The notes under the pieces are model-generated. The model made no database searches. It was not told the origin of the DNA and was given only the letters and a program-made list of their open reading frames with translations. The translations under genes and the position numbers were made by a program. A stretch of DNA of 64,000 nucleotides from Planctomycetales bacterium ZRK34 (GTDB lineage: Bacteria > Planctomycetota > Phycisphaerae > Phycisphaerales > Zrk34), in assembly GCA_014873095.1 (NCBI GenBank), contig CP050848.1, positions 5,205,850-5,269,849 on the forward strand, read 5' to 3'. This document shows, piece by piece, positions 36,501-46,000 of this stretch (position 1 is the first letter of the stretch; every line of letters begins with the position of its first letter).

Positions 36501-37487
36501 ATGGAGATGCTGCATCATCCTGCTAGAAACGAGCAAGATCCTATCGTTGGAACTGACACGAGCTTATCGACGCGACAGATCAGAACGTCGCTGAAGGCGG
36601 TCATTCTGATGGCAGGGTCGGTTCGCGCTTCGAAGCTGGGCGCCTCTATCGGCCGATCACTGCTGCAGTTACCCATCGATGCAAAGACGACCTTGATCGA
36701 GCAGTGGCGACAGGAAACTGAAAGCCTTGTCGAATCTTTCCCACTGGATCGTTTGAGTGTTCGGATCATGGTTGATCGAAATTCGACGGAGCCGCCGAAG
36801 CCCAACGACGGCCTGGCGACATTCACCGTTGAACGCGACCCGCTGGATTTCCGAGGCACTGGCGGCGTGCTGCACGACCTGAGTGCAGGGTATGACGACA
36901 ACGACTATCTGCTGATCGCCAACGGCCTGCAGGTGTTGACACACCCTCTGGCGGAAAACGCCGCCTTGCTGGCCGACCGAGGCGGTGACGTCAGCATCAT
37001 CGCCCACCACGACGGCACGCCCAGCGGGTTGATGCTTGTGCGGTGCGGTGTTCTGCGGACACTGCCGGCCGCGGGCTTTGTCGATATGAAGGAGCAGGCC
37101 TTGCCCACGATCGCGAAAGAGCATTCCGTTCGCGTGGTCGAGTTGGATCACCCGTCGGCGTTGCCGGTGCGCACGCTGTCAGACTACATGCATGCGTTGC
37201 GGACGCATCATCGTCGCTCCAAGCACGCACAGACATTGCAGGATCCATATGCCGAGGATCTGCAGGCGACATACTCGCTGGTCGAGCCTGGTGCGGATGT
37301 AGCGGATACGGCACGAATTCATGACTCGGTGGTGCTGGCAGGAGCCAAGGTTCACCCCGATGCGATACTTGTGCGTTCACTGGTGTGCCCGGACGCGATC
37401 GTCGGGCGCGGCCAGCGCGTCGTTGATCGAGTGGTCGGGCCGACTCGTGCGGCTGTCAGTAAGCGGGGAGAAGACGCATGGGCCTGA
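36501..37487 (+). CDS. Degenerate sugar nucleotidyltransferase-like protein with LbH tail
   Basis: This 328-residue protein has the outline of a sugar-1-phosphate nucleotidyltransferase. It starts a strand with LKAVILMAGSVRASKLG, but the G-x-G-T-R-L loop is missing. A later block FRGTGGVLHDLSAGYDDND resembles the family's GTAGA-type region. The C-terminus has hexapeptide-like repeats (LVEPGADVADTARIHDSVV, VCPDAIVGRGQRVVD). Nucleotide transfer is doubtful; a binding or regulatory function may be more likely. It is the first gene of the exosortase operon and overlaps the exosortase frame by 10 nt. Confidence 0.6.
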   Translation: MEMLHHPARNEQDPIVGTDTSLSTRQIRTSLKAVILMAGSVRASKLGASIGRSLLQLPIDAKTTLIEQWRQETESLVESFPLDRLSVRIMVDRNSTEPPKPNDGLATFTVERDPLDFRGTGGVLHDLSAGYDDNDYLLIANGLQVLTHPLAENAALLADRGGDVSIIAHHDGTPSGLMLVRCGVLRTLPAAGFVDMKEQALPTIAKEHSVRVVELDHPSALPVRTLSDYMHALRTHHRRSKHAQTLQDPYAEDLQATYSLVEPGADVADTARIHDSVVLAGAKVHPDAILVRSLVCPDAIVGRGQRVVDRVVGPTRAAVSKRGEDAWA

Positions 37488-38392
37488 TTCAGACACCACG
37501 AGCCTGGAAACGAAATGGCTGGACGATCTGGCACCCGATTGCCGCGGTCGTGCTGATGATCATCGGCGTGATGCTGACATGGGGCGCCTGGGTCGACATA
37601 TTTCAGATCGCCTACAAAGACGAAGAAGCCAGCCATATCTTTCTGGTGCCGGTGGTTGCGGCCTGGCTTTTCTGGGTTCGACGCCAGAGGCTGCGGCTTT
37701 GCTATCCGACTGGGACGATGATTGGACCGGCCCTGGTCGCCGTCGGCTGGATGCTATCGTCGTATGGATATTACAACGCGGTACAGTCGATGTGGCACTT
37801 CGGTGCGGTTTTGACCGTGGTCGGTTGTGCGTTGTCGCTGCTGGGCACGGATGTGCTGATCAAGTTTTTGCCGGCTTTCGTGGTGTTGGCGTTCTTTGTG
37901 CCCATTCCCGGCATGGTTCGCCAAGGCATCGCGATTCCGCTTCAGAGCTACCTGGCACAGACCACCAAGGCGGTGTTCGATCTGCTGGGTGTGGAAGTCA
38001 ACCAGGCGGGAAACCTGCTGACGATCAACGGCAAGGAAGTCGCCATCGCAGAAGCGTGCAACGGGCTACGCATGGTGTTCGCGCTGGTGCTGGTGTCATT
38101 CGCTTTCGCGTTTGGTACGCCGCTGCGGACCTTCGTCCGCCTGTTGATTATCGTCGCATCGCCGGTATCGGCCCTGGTGTGCAATGTGATCCGCATGGTG
38201 CCGACAGTTTGGCTGTACGGCATGAGCGGAACGACCTGGTTCGGGGTTGAAACCAGCGTGATCGCTGATGCGTTTCACGATCTGGCCGGCTGGGTGATGC
38301 TGGTGGTGGCGTTTCTGCTGCTGATGGGCATTATCCGGATCCTGCAATGGGCATTGATTCCGGTGACGCCATACATGTTGGCGTACGATTGA
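37478..38392 (+). CDS. Exosortase
   Basis: This 304-residue protein has about eight membrane segments. The three exosortase catalytic residues are visible: Cys194 in EACNGLRMV, Arg239 in VCNVIRMVP and His267 in DAFHDLAGWVML. Exosortases cleave PEP-CTERM signals at the membrane and pass the proteins on to the cell surface. The gene is followed by an EpsI-like gene, its usual partner. The exact subtype (for example one of the planctomycete-type exosortases) cannot be named safely. Possible substrates are the proteins at 50108 and 26365. Confidence 0.93.
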   Translation: MGLIQTPRAWKRNGWTIWHPIAAVVLMIIGVMLTWGAWVDIFQIAYKDEEASHIFLVPVVAAWLFWVRRQRLRLCYPTGTMIGPALVAVGWMLSSYGYYNAVQSMWHFGAVLTVVGCALSLLGTDVLIKFLPAFVVLAFFVPIPGMVRQGIAIPLQSYLAQTTKAVFDLLGVEVNQAGNLLTINGKEVAIAEACNGLRMVFALVLVSFAFAFGTPLRTFVRLLIIVASPVSALVCNVIRMVPTVWLYGMSGTTWFGVETSVIADAFHDLAGWVMLVVAFLLLMGIIRILQWALIPVTPYMLAYD

Positions 38393-38412
38393 CCGATGAC
38401 GAGTATGGACTG

Positions 38413-39093
38413 ATGAGAAATAAACTGACTATGCCGTGGATGGCGCCCCTGTTGGCGTTGATGCTGCTGGGAGCGCTGGGCGCCGAAACCATGCGGCGAC
38501 CGCAGCCTGAGGCCGCGGACCCATACCACGCGCGTGTCGCGGCGGCGGCGGAAGACCTGCCCAAGCAGATCGGCGATTGGGTTGGCACCGACGAGCCCAT
38601 CCGGCGTGCTGCGGTGCAGATGCTCAAACCGAACGTGATCTACAACCGTGTGTATTACAACTCGCGGACCGGACAGCGCGTGGTCGTGCTGATCGTTCAG
38701 TGCAAGGACGCTCGCGATATTGCCGGGCACTATCCGCCGATCTGCTATCCCGGCAGCGGGCTCAATGAGCAGGCCCGCGAGCCGTTTGACCGGACGCTGG
38801 ACAATGTGACGATTCACGGCATGCAGTATGTGTTTGCATCCGACGCTTTCGGGTCGCAGCGTCTGACCGTTGACAATTTTATTCTTGTGCCTGATCACGA
38901 AGTCGTTCGCGATATGAAGGCGGTGTACGCCCGCGCGTGGGACTTCCTTAAGCGTTTCTTCGGTGCCGCACAGGTGCAGGTCGTCTTTTCCGATCCGAAA
39001 CTGGATGACGCCGAACGCGAAGAGATCTTCAACACCATGATTGAAGCACACATGCCACTCATCAAGGCCATTCTTCAGGGAGAGGGCAAATGA
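38413..39093 (+). CDS. EpsI-family exosortase-associated protein
   Basis: This 226-residue protein has an N-terminal membrane anchor (MPWMAPLLALMLLGALG). The body carries LPKQIGDWVGTDEP, VLIVQCKDARDIAGHYPPIC and a CYPGSGL block, which is the DUF3485/EpsI pattern (PxxCYxGxG). EpsI proteins occur fused to or next to exosortases and are needed for exopolysaccharide production in some bacteria; their reaction is unknown. The ATG at 38413 lies 20 nt after the exosortase stop. It overlaps the Wzz/kinase gene by 4 nt. Confidence 0.88.
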   Translation: MRNKLTMPWMAPLLALMLLGALGAETMRRPQPEAADPYHARVAAAAEDLPKQIGDWVGTDEPIRRAAVQMLKPNVIYNRVYYNSRTGQRVVVLIVQCKDARDIAGHYPPICYPGSGLNEQAREPFDRTLDNVTIHGMQYVFASDAFGSQRLTVDNFILVPDHEVVRDMKAVYARAWDFLKRFFGAAQVQVVFSDPKLDDAEREEIFNTMIEAHMPLIKAILQGEGK

Positions 39094-41618
39094 AAGAACA
39101 ATACCCCCTCGTACCAGTCCAGAGTGATGTCGGCAACACGGACTTGCCGATCACGATGCCTTCGGAAAGCGACGTCACAAGAACCCCGATTCGCCGCGTA
39201 CACTCAATCCTGCGCGGACGATATAAGTGGGTGTTGTTGCTTGGACTCATTTTCGCCGTCGCCGGAGGGACCTTGGGCTACCGCATGACCGAGCCGGTCT
39301 ATCGCGCCTTCGGCACCATCCGCGTGCAGCCCATTCTGCCCCGTGTGCTCTATCAGCAGGAGCAGAACAGCCTGCTGCCGATGTTCGATGCATACGTGGG
39401 GTCGCAGGTGGCGATGATCGAATCCAGCCGTGTGCTCAATCGCGCGATGAAAAGCAACGAATGGGATGCGCTCGGTCGTGGACGGACGCCGGATGACATC
39501 CAGCAGTTTCACGACAACCTCGAGGTGAGCCATCCTCGCAACAGCGAATTGATCGTCGTCGCTTTTGAGGACATCGATCCCGAAGCGTCACGCCGCGCGG
39601 TCAAGGCCGTGATTGATTCGTATGTTGAAATCTTCGGTGATACCGATGTACAAAGCGTCAATTATCGACTCGAACAACTCCAGCAGCGCAGCAGCCAGCT
39701 TCGTAGTGAACTGGCCAGTAAGGATCGCATGCGTCAGTCGATCGCTTCGGAGTTTGGTTCCAACGACCTGGAAACCATCTATCAGGCCAAACTGACTGAA
39801 GTCAACGGCTATGACCAGCAGATCAAGCAGTTGAAGGTTCGGATCCAGCTCACCAAGAACATGCTCAACGGCAAGTCCGGTGAGGTGGCAACTGATGCGG
39901 GTGAGAAGGTCGTCAAGCCGGACGAAGCCGTGGCTGATGAGCCGGAATCGGATGACAAGTCGGCGGAGGCGGTTGCGCCACTGACCGCGCTCACTGCTGT
40001 GGAAATCGCACAGCAGGACCGTCAGATGCTGGAATTGATGAATCAGAAAGAGGCCTTGGAAAGGGAAATGGCCCGCCTCAAGCTCTCTCTCGGTGAAAAC
40101 CATCGGCAGGTTCTTCAGACCCGGACTTTGCTTGAATCGATTGAAGATTCCATCGTTAAACGCACAGCTGAATTCAATCAGCAGCTTCAGCAAATGGGTG
40201 GGGCTGTTGGTACCGGTGAGACCCTGGCACAGCTGGAAGAACGTCTGAAAGCTCTGCAGCAGTTGTACGACACCACCAAGGAAGAAACCACCGAGCTGGG
40301 CAAGAAGAATCTGCGTCTTCAGTCGCTGGCCACCGAAATGGAAACCACCAAGGCGCGTCTGAATGAGACCGAACTTCGTATTGAGCAACTCAAAGTGGAA
40401 TCTGCGGTCAGCGGACGCATCAGCGTCGTCAGCGAAGGTGATCTGCCGCTTAAGCCATACAAGGATCGTCGCAAGAGCATGGCTGCCCTTGGCGGCATGA
40501 TGGGATTGTGCTTTGGTGTCGGCATCGTACTGTTGATCGGTTCGATGGACCGCCGCCTGCGCAGCCTTGACGATGCGCAGGACACGCTGGGGCAGCTCAC
40601 GATGCTCGGTATTCTGCCGAGACTGCCTGATGATCTGGCCGAACCGGAGCACGCCGCGGTAGCCGCGCATTGCGTACACCAGGTGCGCATGTTGTTGCAG
40701 ATTGGTTCTGAAGCCCAGGGACGACGCGTGTTCGCCGTGACCAGCCCCGGCGCCCAGGACGGTAAGACCAGCCTGGCGTTGGCGCTTGGTGTGTCGTTTG
40801 CCTCGTCCGGCTCCAAGACCCTGCTGGTCGACTGCGATGTGATCGGCGGTGGGTTGACGCTTCGTGTGGACACCATCATCCGTCGCAAGATCGGACAGGT
40901 GCTACAGCGTGAACAGCTCGTCACCCAGCAGCAGGTTGACGAAGCGCTTCAGATCGCACAGGAATCCAACCGTCGACTCGGTGAAACACTCATCGAACTC
41001 GGCTACCTCACCCAGGAAGACCTCGATGAGGCGCTGACGCTGCAGGAGCAGACGCCGGTCGGCCTGATCGATGCCTTGGACGGCGAGCCGCTCGAAGAGT
41101 GCGTTGCCGCAACGGGCATTCGTTCGATGGACATTCTCCCCGTTGGCGGCGCCGAAGCGTATGACGTGTGTCGTGTTTCGCCGACCGCCGTGCGACGACT
41201 GCTCGAAGAGGCACGTGGTCAGTACGATGTCGTCGTCATCGACACCGGCCCCGTCCCCGGTTCGCTGGAAGCATCGCACATTTGTGCCGAAGCCGACGGC
41301 GTGATCATGGTCGTGGCGCGCGGTGAGCAGCGCAACCAGGCTGAGAAGTCGGTCAACCACCTCTACTCGATCGGTGCCCGCGTGTTGGGGCTGGTCTTCA
41401 ACCGTGCCGAAGGGACGGATGTGCAGGTGCTGTCGGCTTCGCTGTCGGATGCGTTGTCCGAAGCCCAGAGCTTCGACGACGATGGCACGCCCGGCCGCAG
41501 TCCGACGCGACTTGGCTTGAAGCCGGACGAGTCCGAAGAGTCCTCGCGCTTCGACCCAGTGGCGCGTGCCGTCGCCAGTTCGTCGCAAGGCTCGCGTCAC
41601 AATGGTTCCCGTTCCTAA
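39090..41618 (+). CDS. Wzz/BY-kinase-like chain-length protein with an inserted MshEN-like domain
   Basis: This 842-residue protein begins like Wzc: a first membrane segment (about residues 45-66), a long periplasmic coiled coil with many Gln/Glu, and a second membrane segment near residue 465. The cytoplasmic ATPase part has Walker A SPGAQDGKTS (Lys near residue 559), Walker A' LLVDCDV and Walker B VVVIDTGPV. Between A' and B, residues about 598-655 form two half-repeats (IGQVLQREQLVTQQQVDEAL and LGETLIELGYLTQEDLDEAL) like the GspE/MshE N-terminal domain, which in other proteins binds c-di-GMP. The C-terminus has no tyrosine cluster, so autophosphorylation in the usual manner is unlikely. 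It should control polymer length and export. Confidence 0.87.
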   Translation: MKEQYPLVPVQSDVGNTDLPITMPSESDVTRTPIRRVHSILRGRYKWVLLLGLIFAVAGGTLGYRMTEPVYRAFGTIRVQPILPRVLYQQEQNSLLPMFDAYVGSQVAMIESSRVLNRAMKSNEWDALGRGRTPDDIQQFHDNLEVSHPRNSELIVVAFEDIDPEASRRAVKAVIDSYVEIFGDTDVQSVNYRLEQLQQRSSQLRSELASKDRMRQSIASEFGSNDLETIYQAKLTEVNGYDQQIKQLKVRIQLTKNMLNGKSGEVATDAGEKVVKPDEAVADEPESDDKSAEAVAPLTALTAVEIAQQDRQMLELMNQKEALEREMARLKLSLGENHRQVLQTRTLLESIEDSIVKRTAEFNQQLQQMGGAVGTGETLAQLEERLKALQQLYDTTKEETTELGKKNLRLQSLATEMETTKARLNETELRIEQLKVESAVSGRISVVSEGDLPLKPYKDRRKSMAALGGMMGLCFGVGIVLLIGSMDRRLRSLDDAQDTLGQLTMLGILPRLPDDLAEPEHAAVAAHCVHQVRMLLQIGSEAQGRRVFAVTSPGAQDGKTSLALALGVSFASSGSKTLLVDCDVIGGGLTLRVDTIIRRKIGQVLQREQLVTQQQVDEALQIAQESNRRLGETLIELGYLTQEDLDEALTLQEQTPVGLIDALDGEPLEECVAATGIRSMDILPVGGAEAYDVCRVSPTAVRRLLEEARGQYDVVVIDTGPVPGSLEASHICAEADGVIMVVARGEQRNQAEKSVNHLYSIGARVLGLVFNRAEGTDVQVLSASLSDALSEAQSFDDDGTPGRSPTRLGLKPDESEESSRFDPVARAVASSSQGSRHNGSRS

Positions 41619-41638
41619 TGTGATGAGATGAGATACGT

Positions 41639-43075
41639 ATGATCACCGCTGGCTCCGCAGCTCCACCATCCGTTACCGCCCAGATGCCGACCGTCTGGGG
41701 ACTGGATCCGGTGCAACTACATCACCGGTTCTGGGCGGCGCGCGGCGTGCAGGTCGTGCGGCAGGGCGAACGGTCCGCCATCGTCCAGCAGGCCGAGTTG
41801 TTCCTGTTGACCAATGCGGACTTCTTGACGATCTTCAAGATCGGGCGCCTGGTTCATCAACTCAGTTGGCTTTCGCCCGACCTGATGCTTATCCGTCTGC
41901 ACGAGTCGCGAGACCATGGGTATCGCGAGCACGTGGTCACGGATCGCCATGGTGAGTTTGTACGATTCAATCGCATTTACGTTGGCTCTGAGGCTCGTCT
42001 GGCTCGCGTGGCATTGACTCCGAGCCGGCGTATTGCCGAAATCTGGCAGGCGGCCAAGTCGCCACGCGCCGGTTGGCGCGAACTGCGTCGACGCATACCC
42101 ACCGGGCGTCGGACCACCGTCTCAGTCGACGGCAATGTCTACGATCAAAATGCGCCGCAGGAAGTCATGCAGTGCATGCGTGACCTGATTCAGGTCTGGC
42201 GTACGCCCGACGCAACTATCAGCCGCGCTCGGCGGATCGGCCCCGGCGTTTGGGGTGATAACCAGACCGACATGGATCCGACAGTTCAGTTCATTGGACC
42301 CGCCTGGGTCGGCGCCGGACGTCGCGAGTTGTCGGAAAACAACGTCATCGGCCCGACCGTTCTTTGGGATGACCCGGAACATCGCCCTGAAAGCGACAGT
42401 CTGGAATGGCTGGAGATCGAACCCTCACCGGTGTTCGAACGCTCGGTCAAGGTGCAGCAGACATCACAGTTGCGCCGCGTGTCCAAACGAATCTTCGACA
42501 TCATCTTCGCGATGATGATCATGCCGCTGATTCTGCCGCTGTTTCCGATCATCATGCTGGCGATCTGGATTGAGGACGGCCGGCCGATCTTCTATGGCCA
42601 CCGACGTGAAACCCTCGGCGGGCGCGAGTTTGATTGCATCAAGTTCCGTTCGATGCGCAATGATGCCGACAAGATCAAGGCCGCACTGGCCACACAGAAT
42701 CAGGCCGACGGACCTCAGTTCTTCATCGACCCGGAAGATGATCCCCGACTGACGCGCACCGGCAAACTCATCCGAAAATTAAATCTCGACGAGTTACCAC
42801 AGTTTTTTAACGTGTTGACGGGCGACATGTCCATCGTCGGGCCGCGCCCCAGTCCGCGTGCGGAAAATCAGTGCTGTCCGCCCTGGCGTGAAGCACGCCT
42901 CAGTGTGCGACCGGGCATCACGGGCCTCTGGCAGGTGATGCGGACACGACAGGTCGGTATGGATTTCCAGGAATGGATCAAGTACGACATCGAGTACGTT
43001 GAAAACGCCAGTTGGCGGATGGATCTGTACATCATCATTAAGACGATTCTCATCATTTTGAAGCTGAGCAAATAA
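41639..43075 (+). CDS. Initiating sugar phosphotransferase (polyprenyl-phosphate glycosyl-1-phosphate transferase)
   Basis: This is a 478-residue protein. The C-terminal 200 residues are a bacterial sugar transferase domain: a membrane segment in FDIIFAMMIMPLILPLFP, then FYGHRRETLGGREFDCIKF, KLNLDELPQFFNVLTGDM and SIVGPRPSPRAEN, and RPGITGLWQVM. The N-terminal 270 residues are soluble and of unknown fold. The enzyme transfers a sugar 1-phosphate to undecaprenyl phosphate and so starts the repeat unit. The gene follows the Wzz/kinase gene by 20 nt. The donor sugar (often glucose or galactose) is not determinable. Confidence 0.9.
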   Translation: MITAGSAAPPSVTAQMPTVWGLDPVQLHHRFWAARGVQVVRQGERSAIVQQAELFLLTNADFLTIFKIGRLVHQLSWLSPDLMLIRLHESRDHGYREHVVTDRHGEFVRFNRIYVGSEARLARVALTPSRRIAEIWQAAKSPRAGWRELRRRIPTGRRTTVSVDGNVYDQNAPQEVMQCMRDLIQVWRTPDATISRARRIGPGVWGDNQTDMDPTVQFIGPAWVGAGRRELSENNVIGPTVLWDDPEHRPESDSLEWLEIEPSPVFERSVKVQQTSQLRRVSKRIFDIIFAMMIMPLILPLFPIIMLAIWIEDGRPIFYGHRRETLGGREFDCIKFRSMRNDADKIKAALATQNQADGPQFFIDPEDDPRLTRTGKLIRKLNLDELPQFFNVLTGDMSIVGPRPSPRAENQCCPPWREARLSVRPGITGLWQVMRTRQVGMDFQEWIKYDIEYVENASWRMDLYIIIKTILIILKLSK

Positions 43076-43078
43076 TTC

Positions 43079-46000
43079 ATGACCCTTCGCACAAAAACCA
43101 AAAAGCGGATTTCAATTCTGCTGGGCTGCATCGTTGTCGCGGTCGTTTTGATCGTCATTCTGGGTACATACCAGAAGAACAAGGCCCAGGCACGACTTCA
43201 GCAGAACCTTGAGCAGGGCATGGCCGCGGCCGAAGCCGGCGACTATGCCGAAGCGCTCGAGAAGCTCGGCAAGTATTGGAACAGCGAGCGGAACAATCCC
43301 GAAGCCGATGCCGTGTATCAGTTCGGAATGGCCCGCCTGAACGTCGAAATGCCCAACAACAAGCATATCGGCGGGGCGATGGCGTTGTTCGAAAACGTCC
43401 TGGAGATCGACCCCAACTACGAGCCGGCGATGCGGAAGGTGCTTGAGATTCGCCTTCTCGCCAACATGAATCTTGAAACCGTGGAAATGGCTGATCGCAT
43501 TCTGGCCCTGAAGCCGGATGACCCCGAGGCTCTGAATGCCAAGACGATCGCACTGGTCCGCCTGCGTAAGCTGGATGAGGCGCTGGCTGTCGGTCTCAAA
43601 GCGGCTGAGGTTTCCCCGGAAGACCTCAAGGTTCAGACGACCGTGCTGGCAATCATGATGCGGCTGGAAAAACCAAACGAAGAAATCCTCGACTATGCCG
43701 CGAAGCTTCGCGAAAAATATTCCGACAATCCCCGCTTTGAAATCCTCCAGGCTTACGCCTACACGCTGACCAATGATCGCCCCAAGGGCATGGAATTGAT
43801 CAAAACAGCTGCGCAGCACGATCCGCCGGACGCTGAGTTTGTGCAGTTGATCGCAGACCAGTTGGCGGGTATGGGCCAGTTCGCTGATTCCATGAAATAT
43901 CTCGACGAGCACGTCAAGCAGTTTGACGACAACAATCTCCGTCGCATGTACTGCCGCCGTCTGTGGCAGGCCAATCGTTACGAAGACCTCGCCACGGAAC
44001 TCAAGGATATCGACCCGGCGAACGCTGAAGCGCCCAGCGACCTGCTGGTGCTCAAGGCGATGGCCCTGATCCGTGAAAAGAAACCGGACGAAGCGACGGT
44101 GATCATCGATGCGCTGGCCGAGCGTACGGGTGACAACACCGCACACGCCTGGGTGCCGGTACTGCGCGACGTGTTCGCTCAGAAGCCGCAGGAAATTCAG
44201 CAGGTGATCAAAATATGTCGTGATTCCATTGCGACGCTGCCGGGCGATCCGTATTTGCGGATGTTCCTGGCTGAAAGTTATGCACAGCTCGGTGAAAACG
44301 AGTTGGCGCTGGAGCAGTGGGAAAACGTCACCAAGCTGGCTCCGACCTGGGCGGTGCCGTACATCCGTATCGCGTCGGTCTACACCTCCACGAAACGCAC
44401 ACGCCCGGCTCTGCAGGCGGCGCAGCAAGGCCTGCTGCGTGCCCCAAACAATGTTGGCGCAGTCGTATCTGTGGCCAATGCCTGGGCTGCGTTGATTGAT
44501 TCGGGGGAAGGCGATGCTGGCGCCGAGCAGTTCATGACACTGCTGGAGCAGATTCAGACCGCTTCACCGGGTGAGCCCAATACGTTGCCGCTGTACATCG
44601 ACATGCTCGCCCGCACCGGTAAGAAAGACACTGCCCGCACAAAGCTCAGCGCTGCCCTGGCGGATGAAAAGGTGACTCTGCCTGAGCCTGTGATGTTGCG
44701 ACTGGCGAAGATCAGCGCCGAGTATGATCTCGGCTTGGCCGATTCGATCTACGCCCATGCCGAGCAGTCTGAGGGCGGCCTGAACGCCAACCTGGCCTAC
44801 AGTCGTGCGATGCAGATTGCCGAGGCCCAGGGAACTGCTGCAGCAATCAAGTACATACAGCCGCTGGTTGAGAAAAACGGCCCCAGCAATCTGGCCTGGC
44901 AGTTGGCATGGGCCAGGTTCCTTGACCGCACCCGGGACGAACGTGCGGCCGCGGCGTGGATCGCGCTTGGGGACAAGTACCCGGACAATCTTCGACTGCA
45001 GCGCATGGTGCTCGATGCCAAAAGCGTACAGAGTGATCGTGACTTCATGGATCGTACCATCGAGCGCGTCAAGGCTCTCAGCGGCGACGAAGGTTTGACC
45101 TGGCAGCTTGCCCGGGCCAAGTGGTTGTTGTCCGGTGATGGTGGAACACGCGATGCGAGCAAGGCGGTTCAAATTCTCAACGAAATCATTCGCAGTTCAC
45201 CCGACCTTATGGAACCGCACCTGCTTCTGGCTGCGGCTCTGCAGAAGCTCGACAACACCGCTGGCGCCATCGATCAGCTCACTACGGCGGGCTCAATGCA
45301 GCCCAGCAACCAAAGCATCCAACTTGAATTGGCGCGTCTGTACACGTTCCAAGGGAATGTGACTGAGGCACGTGATATCCTCAATCAGATTCTATTGGAC
45401 AAGGAATTGTCCGATGTGCAACAGGCTCAGGCCGCTGCGCTGCTGGCACGGCTCGGCGATGCTCAGCGTGCGATCGACATTCTCGAATCAAGCAAAAAGC
45501 CCAGCACGTTGTTGGCCGAACTCTATGTGCGCCAGAGCCGCCTGGAAGATGCCGAAAAGCTGTATCAGTTGATGATGCAGGAGCACCCGAATCCGCAGGT
45601 GGTTCAGGCATATTCGAATCTCCTGGGCGCCACCGGGCGGGCCGATGAAGGGCTCAATGTACTGGCGCAGTTGAAGACGATGGACTTGAAGCCCGGTGTG
45701 CTCGAAATGCTTCAGGGCGAATACTATCGCCGATACTTCAGCACTGATAAGGCGCTGGAGTCCTTCGAAGCAGCCGCCAAGGCGATGCCGGACAATCCGC
45801 TGCCTTGGCGCACCTTGATCGACATTCATCTGCAGGCCGGCGAATTTGACCAGGCGATGAAAGTCAATGAGCAGGCCAAGGCGGCAATTCCCGGAGATAA
45901 AGTCTTCTCGTTGATTGACAGCCAGCGTGATTTGATCGAAGTCGCGCTGAAGACGGAACGGCTTAAACCCTTGGCTCGAGCCGTCGTGTTGGACGAAAAC

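Noticed and set aside
39588-40679. 363-codon frame antisense to the Wzz/kinase gene
   Set aside because: A shadow of the Gln/Glu-rich coiled coil of the plus-strand gene; no motifs or ribosome site.
41639-43075. Split of the sugar transferase into two genes
   Set aside because: The 270-residue N-terminal region is in frame with the transferase domain, has no internal stop, and no ribosome site precedes the transferase part.
43112-44428. 438-codon frame antisense to the TPR gene
   Set aside because: Composition typical of a shadow frame; the TPR repeats on the other strand are unmistakable.
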